Of a DNA stretch of 64,000 nt, positions 1 through 8,551 are shown one piece after another; the stretch's first letter is position 1; every line of letters begins with the position of its first letter. Below the pieces are notes generated by a model that ran no database searches, was not told the origin of the DNA, and worked only from the letters and a program-made list of their open reading frames with translations. The stretch lies in assembly GCA_964017065.1 (NCBI GenBank), contig OZ024784.1, positions 13,869,152 to 13,933,151 on the forward strand. Direction: 5' to 3'. Source of the stretch: Haliclona indistincta. Its lineage: Eukaryota > Porifera > Demospongiae > Haplosclerida > Chalinidae. Made by a program: the position numbers and the translations under genes.

Positions 1-223
1 ATGTCACTGACACTTAAATCATAGACATGTACTGTACATGAATCATTATGAATCATGAATATAGTCTACTCGCTTTGAAGAGTGGAATTTTTCATGCTAA
101 ATAATAATATCAATCACATGATCTACTGTGCATTACATGTACCAATATAGATGTTAAATTTTGTAGTAGTAATAACTGTTATAATCATTATCTCAAATTC
201 AGTTGCAAATAATCATTGCATAG

Positions 224-1837
224 TTACTTGCGTGGATTATAGTATATCCCATTCACTACGAGCTGCTTTAGGACTGAAAAGTTAGGACTGCCCCATCCAG
301 AAGCGGGATCCCAACCTTTTCCTGCCTTGAATCCGGGACAGTAGTGCCCCATACCATTGTTCCCCATAGCAACATCAATGAATCCATTACCCTTTAGATG
401 CTGGTATAGGAGAGGGTTAATAAAGCCGAGTGGTTTCATGTTTTGGTTGAGCCTGACGTCATTCAAGAGAGAGACAACCCCGGCAAATGTAGGAGCTGAG
501 CAACTTGTACCAGAAACTGGTATGGTGGAGTCAGCATATTCTATAAGAAAGTTAAAAGAAAAAGCACTCACATCTGGATAACCTCGTCCTGCTACATTGT
601 AGTACTTGGAAGCGGGTGCATCACCACGTTGAAAGTAATCTTGTACTGCTTCCTTCTGATAATCTGGTGAGCTGAATACGTTTGAAAATCCTCCTCCAGA
701 ACTACTCCAAAGCTCATAATTATCCTTAGTTCCTCCAACTGCAGTAACAGATGGACTACTAGCGGGCCACATTGGATGAAACTTCCCATTGTTGCAAGAG
801 ACTCCACTGTCACCAGATGAAACGAGTAGAGTGCGACCAGAAATACCAACCTTTTTAAACTCATCTTCAGTTCGTCTGAGGTAGTCGGCAGAAATACTAT
901 TCTCAGAGTCTCCATAGCTGACCGAGTGTACAAGTGGGGAATCAGTATTGTTCACCAAACCTATCAACCAGGAGAGGAAGTCCTCTTGCCTTGTATTAGC
1001 ATAAGTACTGGTAGATATAAACCACGTTGTCACATTTCGTCCGGTGGCTTGTATGTATTCAACATCAAGAGTTGCCTCTGCACGAGGGTTATCTGGATCA
1101 TTTTTTCCAACTATTTTTGCTATGGGTTTTATAGGAAGACGGTACTTTTCCTGGAACCGTTGTAGATCGCTGGGATTGAAGTATTCTTTAAGAAAGCCAG
1201 CAATTGCTTGTGTGGTTTTAGGGTTAGTTGCAGAGTATTCCTCCAGTTTGTAGGCACTATTGATGACCTCAGGAGTGATCAGCAATTCAGTCTCCTGTAT
1301 ATTATCGTAAACTTTTGGTTCAGTATGATGGGCCTGAGGAAACTTGTCAAAACAACACAAGAAATCAATGTGGCCATCAAAACCATCAGGGAGAGAATAT
1401 TTTGGTGACTTAAGCGTGATCAATTTGGGATCGTGCCTGTACTTGTAATGGTAGAATTCTGCAGCAAACATTGCTTCTGCATCTTGAATCAGCAAGTTTG
1501 CTACGACAAAGCCGTTTCCAACTGTAAGCTGAATCCTGTCTCGTTCAATGCCATACGACTCGAATTTCTGCAGCACCGTCTCCACTGACTCCGGTCGCCC
1601 ATGAACATGCCTAGCAATTTCATCAAAGTTCATATGATTTCCATACTCAGGCGAGTCAGGATAGGACACTGCTCTTAGCTTCCTCTCCAGCCAGTCTCGA
1701 TTGTTTTGTTTGATGGCTAGAACTACCCGTACTTCATCTGTAGGATTGGGCCTTTTGTATTTAACCCAGTCACTTATCTCGCTTGCATAGCACAATGAAA
1801 AAAGTAGCAGTAGAGCGACAGCTGCCTTCGACTGCAT
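224..1837 (-). CDS. TPP1: Sedolisin (S53) serine protease, TPP1-like
   Basis: Single-exon gene for 537 residues, close to the length of animal tripeptidyl peptidase 1. The N-terminus is a clear signal peptide (hydrophobic run around residues 6-18). It is followed by a pro-domain and then the sedolisin catalytic domain. The S53 residues are visible: Glu254 and Asp258 in RAEATLDVEY, the oxyanion Asp343 in SSGDSG, and Ser445 in SGTSCSAP. The C-terminus carries the usual glycine/asparagine-rich calcium site region (DVAMGNNG...GWDPASGWGSPNF). Known members are made as zymogens and remove tripeptides from N-termini in the lysosome; the same role is inferred here. The start is the only Met before the signal peptide. 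All catalytic residues are intact. The lysosomal assignment rests on family membership only; it could be another sedolisin paralogue. Confidence 0.88.
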   Translation of the reverse strand: MQSKAAVALLLLFSLCYASEISDWVKYKRPNPTDEVRVVLAIKQNNRDWLERKLRAVSYPDSPEYGNHMNFDEIARHVHGRPESVETVLQKFESYGIERDRIQLTVGNGFVVANLLIQDAEAMFAAEFYHYKYRHDPKLITLKSPKYSLPDGFDGHIDFLCCFDKFPQAHHTEPKVYDNIQETELLITPEVINSAYKLEEYSATNPKTTQAIAGFLKEYFNPSDLQRFQEKYRLPIKPIAKIVGKNDPDNPRAEATLDVEYIQATGRNVTTWFISTSTYANTRQEDFLSWLIGLVNNTDSPLVHSVSYGDSENSISADYLRRTEDEFKKVGISGRTLLVSSGDSGVSCNNGKFHPMWPASSPSVTAVGGTKDNYELWSSSGGGFSNVFSSPDYQKEAVQDYFQRGDAPASKYYNVAGRGYPDVSAFSFNFLIEYADSTIPVSGTSCSAPTFAGVVSLLNDVRLNQNMKPLGFINPLLYQHLKGNGFIDVAMGNNGMGHYCPGFKAGKGWDPASGWGSPNFSVLKQLVVNGIYYNPRK

Positions 1838-1959
1838 TCTCGTACGTCCGTTAGCAGTTCGTACTGATAACGCGAAGGTCGTGAGTTAAGTTCGAGACTC
1901 GTACGTACTCACACGGACCAGTATTTTTATTAATATTAATTTTTTTGTTAATTACTGAG

Positions 1960-2422
1960 TTAAAGTTCATTTTCTGCTCCACGTACACATGGTGATTGTA
2001 ACTCTTGAAGTGTCTCCTTAGCCATGAGCACATCTGGGCATTGCTGAGTCCATAGATTAACTGCTGAGCATGGTGTACTTTCTGAACCTGATTGGTTGCA
2101 ATAAAATCTGCATGCTACTGTGTATAAAGTACGTACCTGAGATTTGTTGTATTAGCTCCTCAAATATTATCTTGGTTTTTGTAGCAAATTTTTCACAAGT
2201 GTATAGGTCACCACTATACTGGCAGCCATAACTCTGGGATTTACCATGCCTGTCCTTGCAAGTACAAGCAAGACCTAGAGCCATAGTTTCATGGCTTAGC
2301 CTTAGATCAAACCAACTGCATTCTGATCCATCGACTGTTGTGAATCTTCCAGTATTGGGAGAGGACTTGACTGCTGTCAATGCTAGCAACATGACTGCAA
2401 AACAGAACCACTTCGTTGCCAT
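1960..2422 (-). CDS. Small secreted cysteine-rich protein, FGFBP-like
   Basis: Two exons join in frame: 2137..2422 (ends CAG|GTACGT, phase 1) and 1960..2033 (acceptor after CCCAG), giving about 119 residues. A signal peptide (residues 1-20, ending near VKSS) is followed by six cysteines in the order ECSW, ACTC, YGC, YTC, SPC. A helical stretch (FEELIQQIS...KETLQELQ) precedes the last cysteine. The spacing CxW...CxC...YxCxYxG...C...helix...C resembles fibroblast growth factor-binding proteins, which are secreted carriers that release FGFs from matrix. That assignment is by eye and tentative. The gene lies tail-to-head behind the protease on the same strand. An unrelated small cysteine-rich secreted protein is the main alternative. 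Confidence 0.55.
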
Positions 2423-2614
2423 TCTTCTGCTCTCTTGTTTAAAAGCGATAGGCTAGCTATACTGTACACACCCCTTGACAGCACGATCTGATAAAGATTG
2501 AACTACTGAATGAGATTCATGATCAAGAATACAGTGCAGACCAGTGTATTGAATTATGAATAGTACAAGCACTGTACATAGTTCCATAGACAATACATTA
2601 TCTATGGTAGTTCT

Positions 2615-3696
2615 CTAGTAGCGTTGAGCAATCCACTGCTGTATAGTACTGATGTCACTAGTGCAATTCTCCTCATCTCCTTTCCCGCGAGCACTGCATG
2701 GGGTAAACTCAACTTTGTTCCGTAGGAGAGACGAAAAAGAGAACTCTCCATTGTTGCATCCTGGGATAGAGGCAGCTCTCTGGTCTGAGCCAGAGTCAAG
2801 GCTTGCCAGCTGAGCAGCAGTGCTCAACATAACTTGAGAACTACAAAAAACACAAACTTGTGCTATTATAAAAAATTATGTTGTACATACATTTCTTTCT
2901 CTAACTTTGATCTAATCTCATCACATGTCTGCGCTAGAGACAAATCTGTGTAGAAATAACAAAGACTACTTACTCAGCAAAATTCTATTCTACTTACCCT
3001 GTTTGTTACAGGCAATCAGAACAGGTGTCCTTCTCTTCTGTAAATAAGGATCACTGAACAGTTCATGACCAAGCTGAGCTAAACTGCGAATATCTTTAGG
3101 GAAATTGACACTGTCAACAACCCACACTAGCGCTCTAGCAGTAAAGAGCAAATTCAGTTTTATTGTAAACCACATAACATGTCCTCCAAAGACACTCACC
3201 TCATTTTAGGTTTGTACTTTTGAAGTATTCGTGATCTCAATCGTTCATTACCTGGAATATCTATGACATCAATCATTTTGACCTAGACAGAACACATTGT
3301 AACAGTATTGTACAGCAGACTATTGCACCTGGGGAGTGGGTAAATACTCTTTGACATTCTCCTTCATTGAGGTCTGTGTTCTGCTGTAGTAACCTGAAGT
3401 CAACTGCACACATTCATTTTCTCAACTGGTGCTTCATTGTGTACACGTACCCTGAGAAACAGGAGAGTCTTTCCAGCGTCACTTAATCCCACAAAACAGA
3501 TGGACGTGCCTTTGTTTCCTCCCCGCAGACAACAGAAATACAACAATAGCACTGTAGTCGAGGATAATCATAGTTAGATAAATTATTTTATAGAGCTCTT
3601 ACCAAAACTAGAGATTACAATCACGACTAGTGCTACAGTGATTGGTAGAAGATCATCGCCCAGTGCTGCATAAGAAAGACCTACTGTTCCTGCCAT
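2615..3696 (-). CDS. SRPRB: Signal recognition particle receptor subunit beta
   Basis: Seven exons assembled in frame: 3603..3696, 3451..3518, 3329..3403, 3200..3282, 2998..3134, 2891..2945 and 2615..2840, total about 245 residues (human about 270). Exon 1 encodes the N-terminal membrane anchor (PITVALVVIVISS). The small-GTPase motifs follow in order: G1 GLSDAGKT, switch I region with TQTSMKENV, G3 DIPG, G4 NKQG with LIACNKQ, and G5-like PCSARGKGD. The C-terminus ends with DISTIQQWIAQRY. The protein anchors SRP receptor alpha at the ER membrane and takes part in GTP-dependent docking of translating ribosomes. The gene is head-to-head with PEX14, with 126 bp between start codons. Phases agree at every junction, which supports the model. 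Confidence 0.9.
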
Positions 3697-3822
3697 TTTT
3701 ACACGAGGTAATTCTTAACCCTTTTTGTTCCTAATTTAAAGTTAACCCTTCTTGCACTTGTATGACCCGGCCGACACGAGTACAGCAGCTAGCTCAGAGC
3801 AGGTCTGCAGCAAGGCTCAAGC
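3697..3822. promoter_or_regulatory. Shared SRPRB/PEX14 intergenic promoter
   Basis: Only 126 bp separate the divergent start codons of SRPRB (-) and PEX14 (+), so both 5' UTRs and core promoters must fit here. I see no clear TATA box. A bidirectional promoter is inferred from spacing alone. Confidence 0.4.
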
Positions 3823-5510
3823 ATGTCCAATACAGAAGCCAGTAGTGAGACAGACACTCAGCCTAGAAGTGAAAGCACAAGGGATGAGACAAAACCACAA
3901 CCAGCTGCTCCACAACCAGCAGACAGGCAACAGTTGGTGAGAGACATCCTAAATGAAACAAAAATGAACTTTATGTACAAATCTTACTATTTATATTCTA
4001 GATTAATTTGGCTGTTCGATTTCTAAACAACCCCCGGGTAGCAAATAGCCCTGCTGATCAAAAGAGAGCTTTTCTTAAAAAGAAAGGTAAAATAATAATT
4101 ACACTTCTCAGCTAGTTTCATATGACTCTGTGAGAGTGCTATAATATAACATGAAGCAATAGTTTTGATCTGCTGCAACTGTCCAATTTTTGATTAATAT
4201 TTTTTCTACCTTATGAGTTGGCATATGCATGTTGTATTGTACAGCTGGTCTTGTACCTGCATGTAACTGTCCCCACTATAGGTACCCCATTATAAGGTAG
4301 TGACTTGGGTGTCAATTGTCACTTCCACCATCACTTGAAACAGCTGTTGTCTATGTGTCGACGAGTGTTCTAAGTTACTTCCTAAGCATGTTTTGTGTTT
4401 GGTGTTATAGGCTTGACTGATGAAGAGATTGACATTGCTGTACAACAGTCCTCCATTATCTCGCTACCTTCCCACTCCTCACCTCCTCCTCGCTCAGTGC
4501 CACCTGATAGACCACCACAGTACGATGTAGTACCACATCACTACCATCCTCCTCCAACTCCCTGGAGAAGCTACCTGTTTAGGGGTGTGGTATTTGGAGG
4601 TGTGGTTTGGATTGTAGTCCGCCTTGTGAGGGTAAGCAAAATTTGACCAGTGTTTGCCTTGTGCAACCTATGCTGGTGAATGTTGTCCCTGGCTTAAAAT
4701 GTAGCCAGGTACACCGGTAGCCAGCTGGTGCAGCTCATTGACCAACAACCTAGTCTATCTTCCTCCTCCAGGAATTTCTGAACAGATGGCAGGTTCAACA
4801 AGAACTGCAGATGCAACAACGCTGGCAGGAAATGCACGCTTCAATTCAACAACTACAAGCAAGTATAAACAGTACAGGTGAGAAACTAGGGTAATTTGTC
4901 TTGCAACTACTAATTTTTTTCTTTTTCAGTCACTTGCATCAATGAAACAACTCAAACACTCAAGGTGAGATCTTTGAGCAATGATTTTGATAAAAATTAA
5001 TGTCTGTATGTCTGTAGGATCTACTGACTGAGCAACATCAGCAAATTCAACTGCTAAGCTCACAAGTATCTACTCTCGAGGTGTGTTTTATGCTAGTCTA
5101 TAATAGTAGTTACACTGTGCTGTATAGACACAGGTGCCACACGCTGGAGATACATCACTGAGGGAGATTCAAAAAGAACTCGGTACACTCAAGGGACTCA
5201 TGCTCAATAGGTATTACAAATGACTTCCTAATGGTAGCTCATGGTTTCTTGCAGGCACCAGTTTCCTACACCACAGAAAGGCAGTAGCTCACCCAGTATT
5301 CCAAATTGGCAGAGATCTGCCATGTCTTCCTTGACTACGGATTCTTCAATGCCCCAACAATCTCATTCTCCGCCCAAAGAGAATGGGCTTCCTGCTCCTG
5401 CCTTCTCGACCTCAGCAGAGGAGGAGGAGGAAGATGAAGAGTCCGACAGTGAAGGAAAAGGACTTCCCAATAATCAACCACTTCTCGCTGACAAAGAAGC
5501 TAATGACTGA
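3823..5510 (+). CDS. PEX14: Peroxin-14, peroxisomal docking protein
   Basis: Eight exons join in frame: 3823..3936, 4002..4086, 4411..4631, 4772..4877, 4930..4964, 5018..5080, 5128..5210 and 5255..5510, for about 320 residues. Exons 2-3 encode the diagnostic N-terminal domain that binds PEX5 and PEX19 (AVRFLNNPRV, then FLKKKGLTDEEIDIAVQQS). A proline-rich stretch and one hydrophobic segment follow (GVVFGGVVWIVVRLV). A coiled-coil region rich in Q and L comes next (EFLNRWQVQQELQMQQ, LLTEQHQQIQLLSSQVSTLE). The C-terminal exon is Ser/Pro-rich and ends in an acidic EEEEEDEESDSEG run. PEX14 is part of the docking and translocation pore for peroxisomal matrix import. Six of the seven introns are short, about 43-140 bp; only the second is longer, at 324 bp. 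Confidence 0.92.
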
Positions 5511-5823
5511 CCAGGATGATACCTGTTATATTACAATGACTAGTTAAACTCATCACATGCATCTCCATTATTTTTTCCATCTGTTAAACACTTACACGGC
5601 TTATCAAATGCTGTTTTGTTATTCAAAAAAATAATTCCACAGTAATATTTATTAATAGTGCACTATTCGTTTCTATACTATGGTGAGTAGTATGCTGAGT
5701 TCACTACAAATCTACAATCGTGATGGTTATCGCCAGAGTTCACTATAATTATCAAATCAGTGGTTTGCATACATGGCTATCTTTATTTTCAGTGTATACT
5801 TGCACCTGCTGATCTGATACGGT

Positions 5824-6897
5824 GTGACCGAGAACACGATGGGATCTCTTTACTTCAACCAGTGCAATGCCAGCACCAGTTTCTCACAGGAGGAGAAGAA
5901 TGTTCTGCTCACAGTCTATGGTGTTATAGGAATTCTGACTAATGTACCAAATATTACAGCAGTTCTCATGGTACTCTGTCTCAGGCTATACCCACAGTTT
6001 GTATACCGTCTTGCTCTCTATCAGGAGCTCTCCTCCATCTTCTTTGGTACAGCACAGTCCCTAGCTCTATTTCAACTAAGGATTAATAATACTATGGCAG
6101 GATATAACTATGATGTGGCATGCAAGGCCAGTGCTTTTCTCATACAGTATTCCATGGTACTGAAGCTCTCTTTTACTGTTTGGCTAACCATCCATCTGTT
6201 CTTCTTTGCAGTTTGTTTGAAAAATCTTCAAAGGCTAGAGGTGGTGTATGTTATTAGTAGCTCACTCATTCCTATAGTTCCATCAGTAATACCATTCCTC
6301 ACTGATAGCTATGGTGTGGCAGGAGCTTGGTGCTGGATACCTGATTGGGACAACGGATGCTCTACAGAAAAGTACTTAATAGGAATAACCGAACAGTACG
6401 TACTTTGGTATGGTCCAGCTTTCATATGCCTGATTCTAGCCAACCTACTCATTGCCATACTGATATTAGTGATGCTACTAAGGTTGTGCAAACCAGCAGT
6501 TAAAGAACAGATACCATTAACTACACAACCAAATCAGAGGGCACAACAAGTCTTGTTGAAACAGCTTTTACCACTGCTCTTCTATCCATTGATATTCTTC
6601 TTTCTTTTACTGGTACCGCTGAGTAGCAGAATTTACAATGCAATTCACACAGATGCAAACTTCACTCTGATGGTTGTTCATGCCTTTGCTAATCCATTCT
6701 GGGGCCTGGTATCGGGGTTGGCCTTGATTGTTCATATTTGCATAATGCAATACCAGAAGAAGCACCACCATAAGAGACACACACAGCAAGCCAGACAGAG
6801 TACAAAGATGCGTGCAGTTTCAAATGCTGATACCAAGTATATCGTTCGCTCTGAGACATCTGTTGATAATTCTTTCTTAATAAAAACACGTGTTTAG
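5824..6897 (+). CDS. Seven-TM receptor, copy A of a tandem pair
   Basis: Intronless ORF of 357 residues; Met at 5839 is an equally good start. Seven hydrophobic segments can be seen, beginning with VYGVIGILTNVPNITAVLMV and ending with FANPFWGLVSGLALIVHIC. A short glycosylatable N-terminus (NASTS) precedes them and a basic cytoplasmic tail follows. The conserved block YGVAGAWCWIPDW, followed by YVLWYGPAF, and a paired Cys in TM3 (DVACKAS) resemble the cAMP-receptor-like/secretin-like GPCR superfamily (Dicty_CAR type) rather than rhodopsin-like receptors, since no DRY or NPxxY is visible. Ligand unknown. It shares the motifs YRLALYQE.SSIF and LKNLQRLE with the next gene, so the two are tandem duplicates. 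Confidence 0.75.
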   Translation: MTENTMGSLYFNQCNASTSFSQEEKNVLLTVYGVIGILTNVPNITAVLMVLCLRLYPQFVYRLALYQELSSIFFGTAQSLALFQLRINNTMAGYNYDVACKASAFLIQYSMVLKLSFTVWLTIHLFFFAVCLKNLQRLEVVYVISSSLIPIVPSVIPFLTDSYGVAGAWCWIPDWDNGCSTEKYLIGITEQYVLWYGPAFICLILANLLIAILILVMLLRLCKPAVKEQIPLTTQPNQRAQQVLLKQLLPLLFYPLIFFFLLLVPLSSRIYNAIHTDANFTLMVVHAFANPFWGLVSGLALIVHICIMQYQKKHHHKRHTQQARQSTKMRAVSNADTKYIVRSETSVDNSFLIKTRV

Positions 6898-7102
6898 TAT
6901 AATACTCTTGATAATACTAATGTGTACTTTTTAAATCTCCCGCTTTTAGTAAAAATGACGTCACAATAAAATTAACGATCCGAGAGTGACAAAAAATATA
7001 ACGAGTGAATCGAAGTTAGCATCTGTGAGGAGTCCTGGACCTGTCCATTCTAGAGGAATCGCAGCACCAGAAAAACGTCTTACTCTTTAACTTCCATCCC
7101 TA

Positions 7103-8146
7103 ATGAATCTCGAGCAGACCACTGAAATGCCTAATGGTGCGTGCCACGAGAGCATCAACCAAACGGAGAGAAACATTGCTCTGCTGGTATACGGTGGCTC
7201 TGGCGTTGTCTCCGTTGTGACTAGTCTTGTTGCTGTGGTACTCATTATCTTGATGAAACTGTACGTGCAGTTCACGTATCGACTCGCTCTCTATCAGGAG
7301 TTCTCATCAATATTCATTAGCTTAACACAATGTGTGGGTCTACTCCAGTTGAATTTTCCCGGTCATGAACAACAAACATACGATCCATTTGCAGCTTGCA
7401 CGGCCAGTGCGTTACTACTACAGTATGCATTGTGGGTAAAACTAATGTTTACAATATGGCTGATATTTCACCTGTTCGTACTAGCCGTGTTTCTAAAGAA
7501 CCTCCAGCGACTAGAGCTGCTGTATGTCTTCAGTTCACTTCTTGTCCCCATCATTCCCACTTGTATCCCACTGTTCACTCAAGCATATGGCAAAGATGGA
7601 GCAAGGTGTTGGATAAAGGAGAAGACTTTGAACTCTTCGAACAACTGTGATGTATTTTATGAAGGATTGATCGAGAGGTACGTGTTATGGTATGGTCCAG
7701 CTGTTATTGCCTTAGTGATAGCAAACTTGGCTACTTTAGTCATGTTGTATGTAATGAAGCGCAGAGCCTATGCCGAGGTTGATCCTGAACTGACTCCTCT
7801 AGTCAAAAAGAACAAACAGGCTTTGAAGCAGATGCTCCCATTAACCTTCTATCCTGTGCTGTTTCTTGTTCTAATGGTGGTCCCACTGATTACCAGAATT
7901 ATCAGCGATGCTATCGGCACGTATGACCACTTTCCTCTGGCACTGTTGCATGGAATTGCTTACCCTCCCGGAGGGTTCTTCTCAGGACTTGTGGTCATCA
8001 TACACTTGTGTGTCTTGCACAGCCAAAGAAAGAAGAAGTCAGCACTCAAAGACGCCAAACCACGACTTCCACCTCCACCTCCAGTGAATGCTCCAGCTCC
8101 AGCGAGCAAGAAACCATCATTTTCAAAGTTCTCTTTTTTGGTATAG
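7103..8146 (+). CDS. Seven-TM receptor, copy B of a tandem pair
   Basis: Intronless ORF of 347 residues, 205 bp downstream of copy A and on the same strand. It has the same layout: short N-terminus with NQT sequon, seven hydrophobic segments, the block AYGKDGARCWI, then YVLWYGPAV, and LKNLQRLE after TM4. The C-terminal tail differs. It is proline-rich (PRLPPPPPVNAPAPA) and ends in a basic/aromatic KKPSFSKFSFLV, so signalling partners may differ between the copies. Family assignment is as for copy A (cAMP-receptor-like 7TM, class by eye only). No ligand can be inferred. Confidence 0.75.
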   Translation: MNLEQTTEMPNGACHESINQTERNIALLVYGGSGVVSVVTSLVAVVLIILMKLYVQFTYRLALYQEFSSIFISLTQCVGLLQLNFPGHEQQTYDPFAACTASALLLQYALWVKLMFTIWLIFHLFVLAVFLKNLQRLELLYVFSSLLVPIIPTCIPLFTQAYGKDGARCWIKEKTLNSSNNCDVFYEGLIERYVLWYGPAVIALVIANLATLVMLYVMKRRAYAEVDPELTPLVKKNKQALKQMLPLTFYPVLFLVLMVVPLITRIISDAIGTYDHFPLALLHGIAYPPGGFFSGLVVIIHLCVLHSQRKKKSALKDAKPRLPPPPPVNAPAPASKKPSFSKFSFLV

Positions 8147-8551
8147 TGATAAACTTGTTGCGCAATCAAACTCTGTGAATACTTGTACTGAGAATAAGTA
8201 TATTTTACTTTATGCATGTAATTAACCCACTAGCTTCATGTTGTTCTGCTTGTTGCATTTTGTTAATTATCATGTGCATCTCAATTGACAGATAAACAAT
8301 AAAATAGAATAACTGATTCCAGTTGCCAAATTTCAACTCACAAAATTTACTAGAAATAATATAAAAGTAGTTAATTGTCACAGCTTTTCTTGGTTCAGAA
8401 GCTGTTGGGAAAGAAACAGTTCATAGCATGTGTTGTTGGATGGATAAACCTACTGATTGAAGAACACTGCACTCATCATGTCATTGTCTGGAGTGAGTTG
8501 AGGCTATATCATGAGACATCTGTGACAACTGTAGGAACACAAAACATGTTA
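8147..8551. other. Intergenic, end of 7TM gene to end of kinase gene
   Basis: About 400 bp between two convergent genes. It is AT-rich, with an AATAAA at 8300..8305 that could serve as a poly(A) signal for the upstream + gene. An open frame on + from 8375 has no homology I recognise and overlaps the likely last kinase exon in antisense, so I do not call it. Confidence 0.4.
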
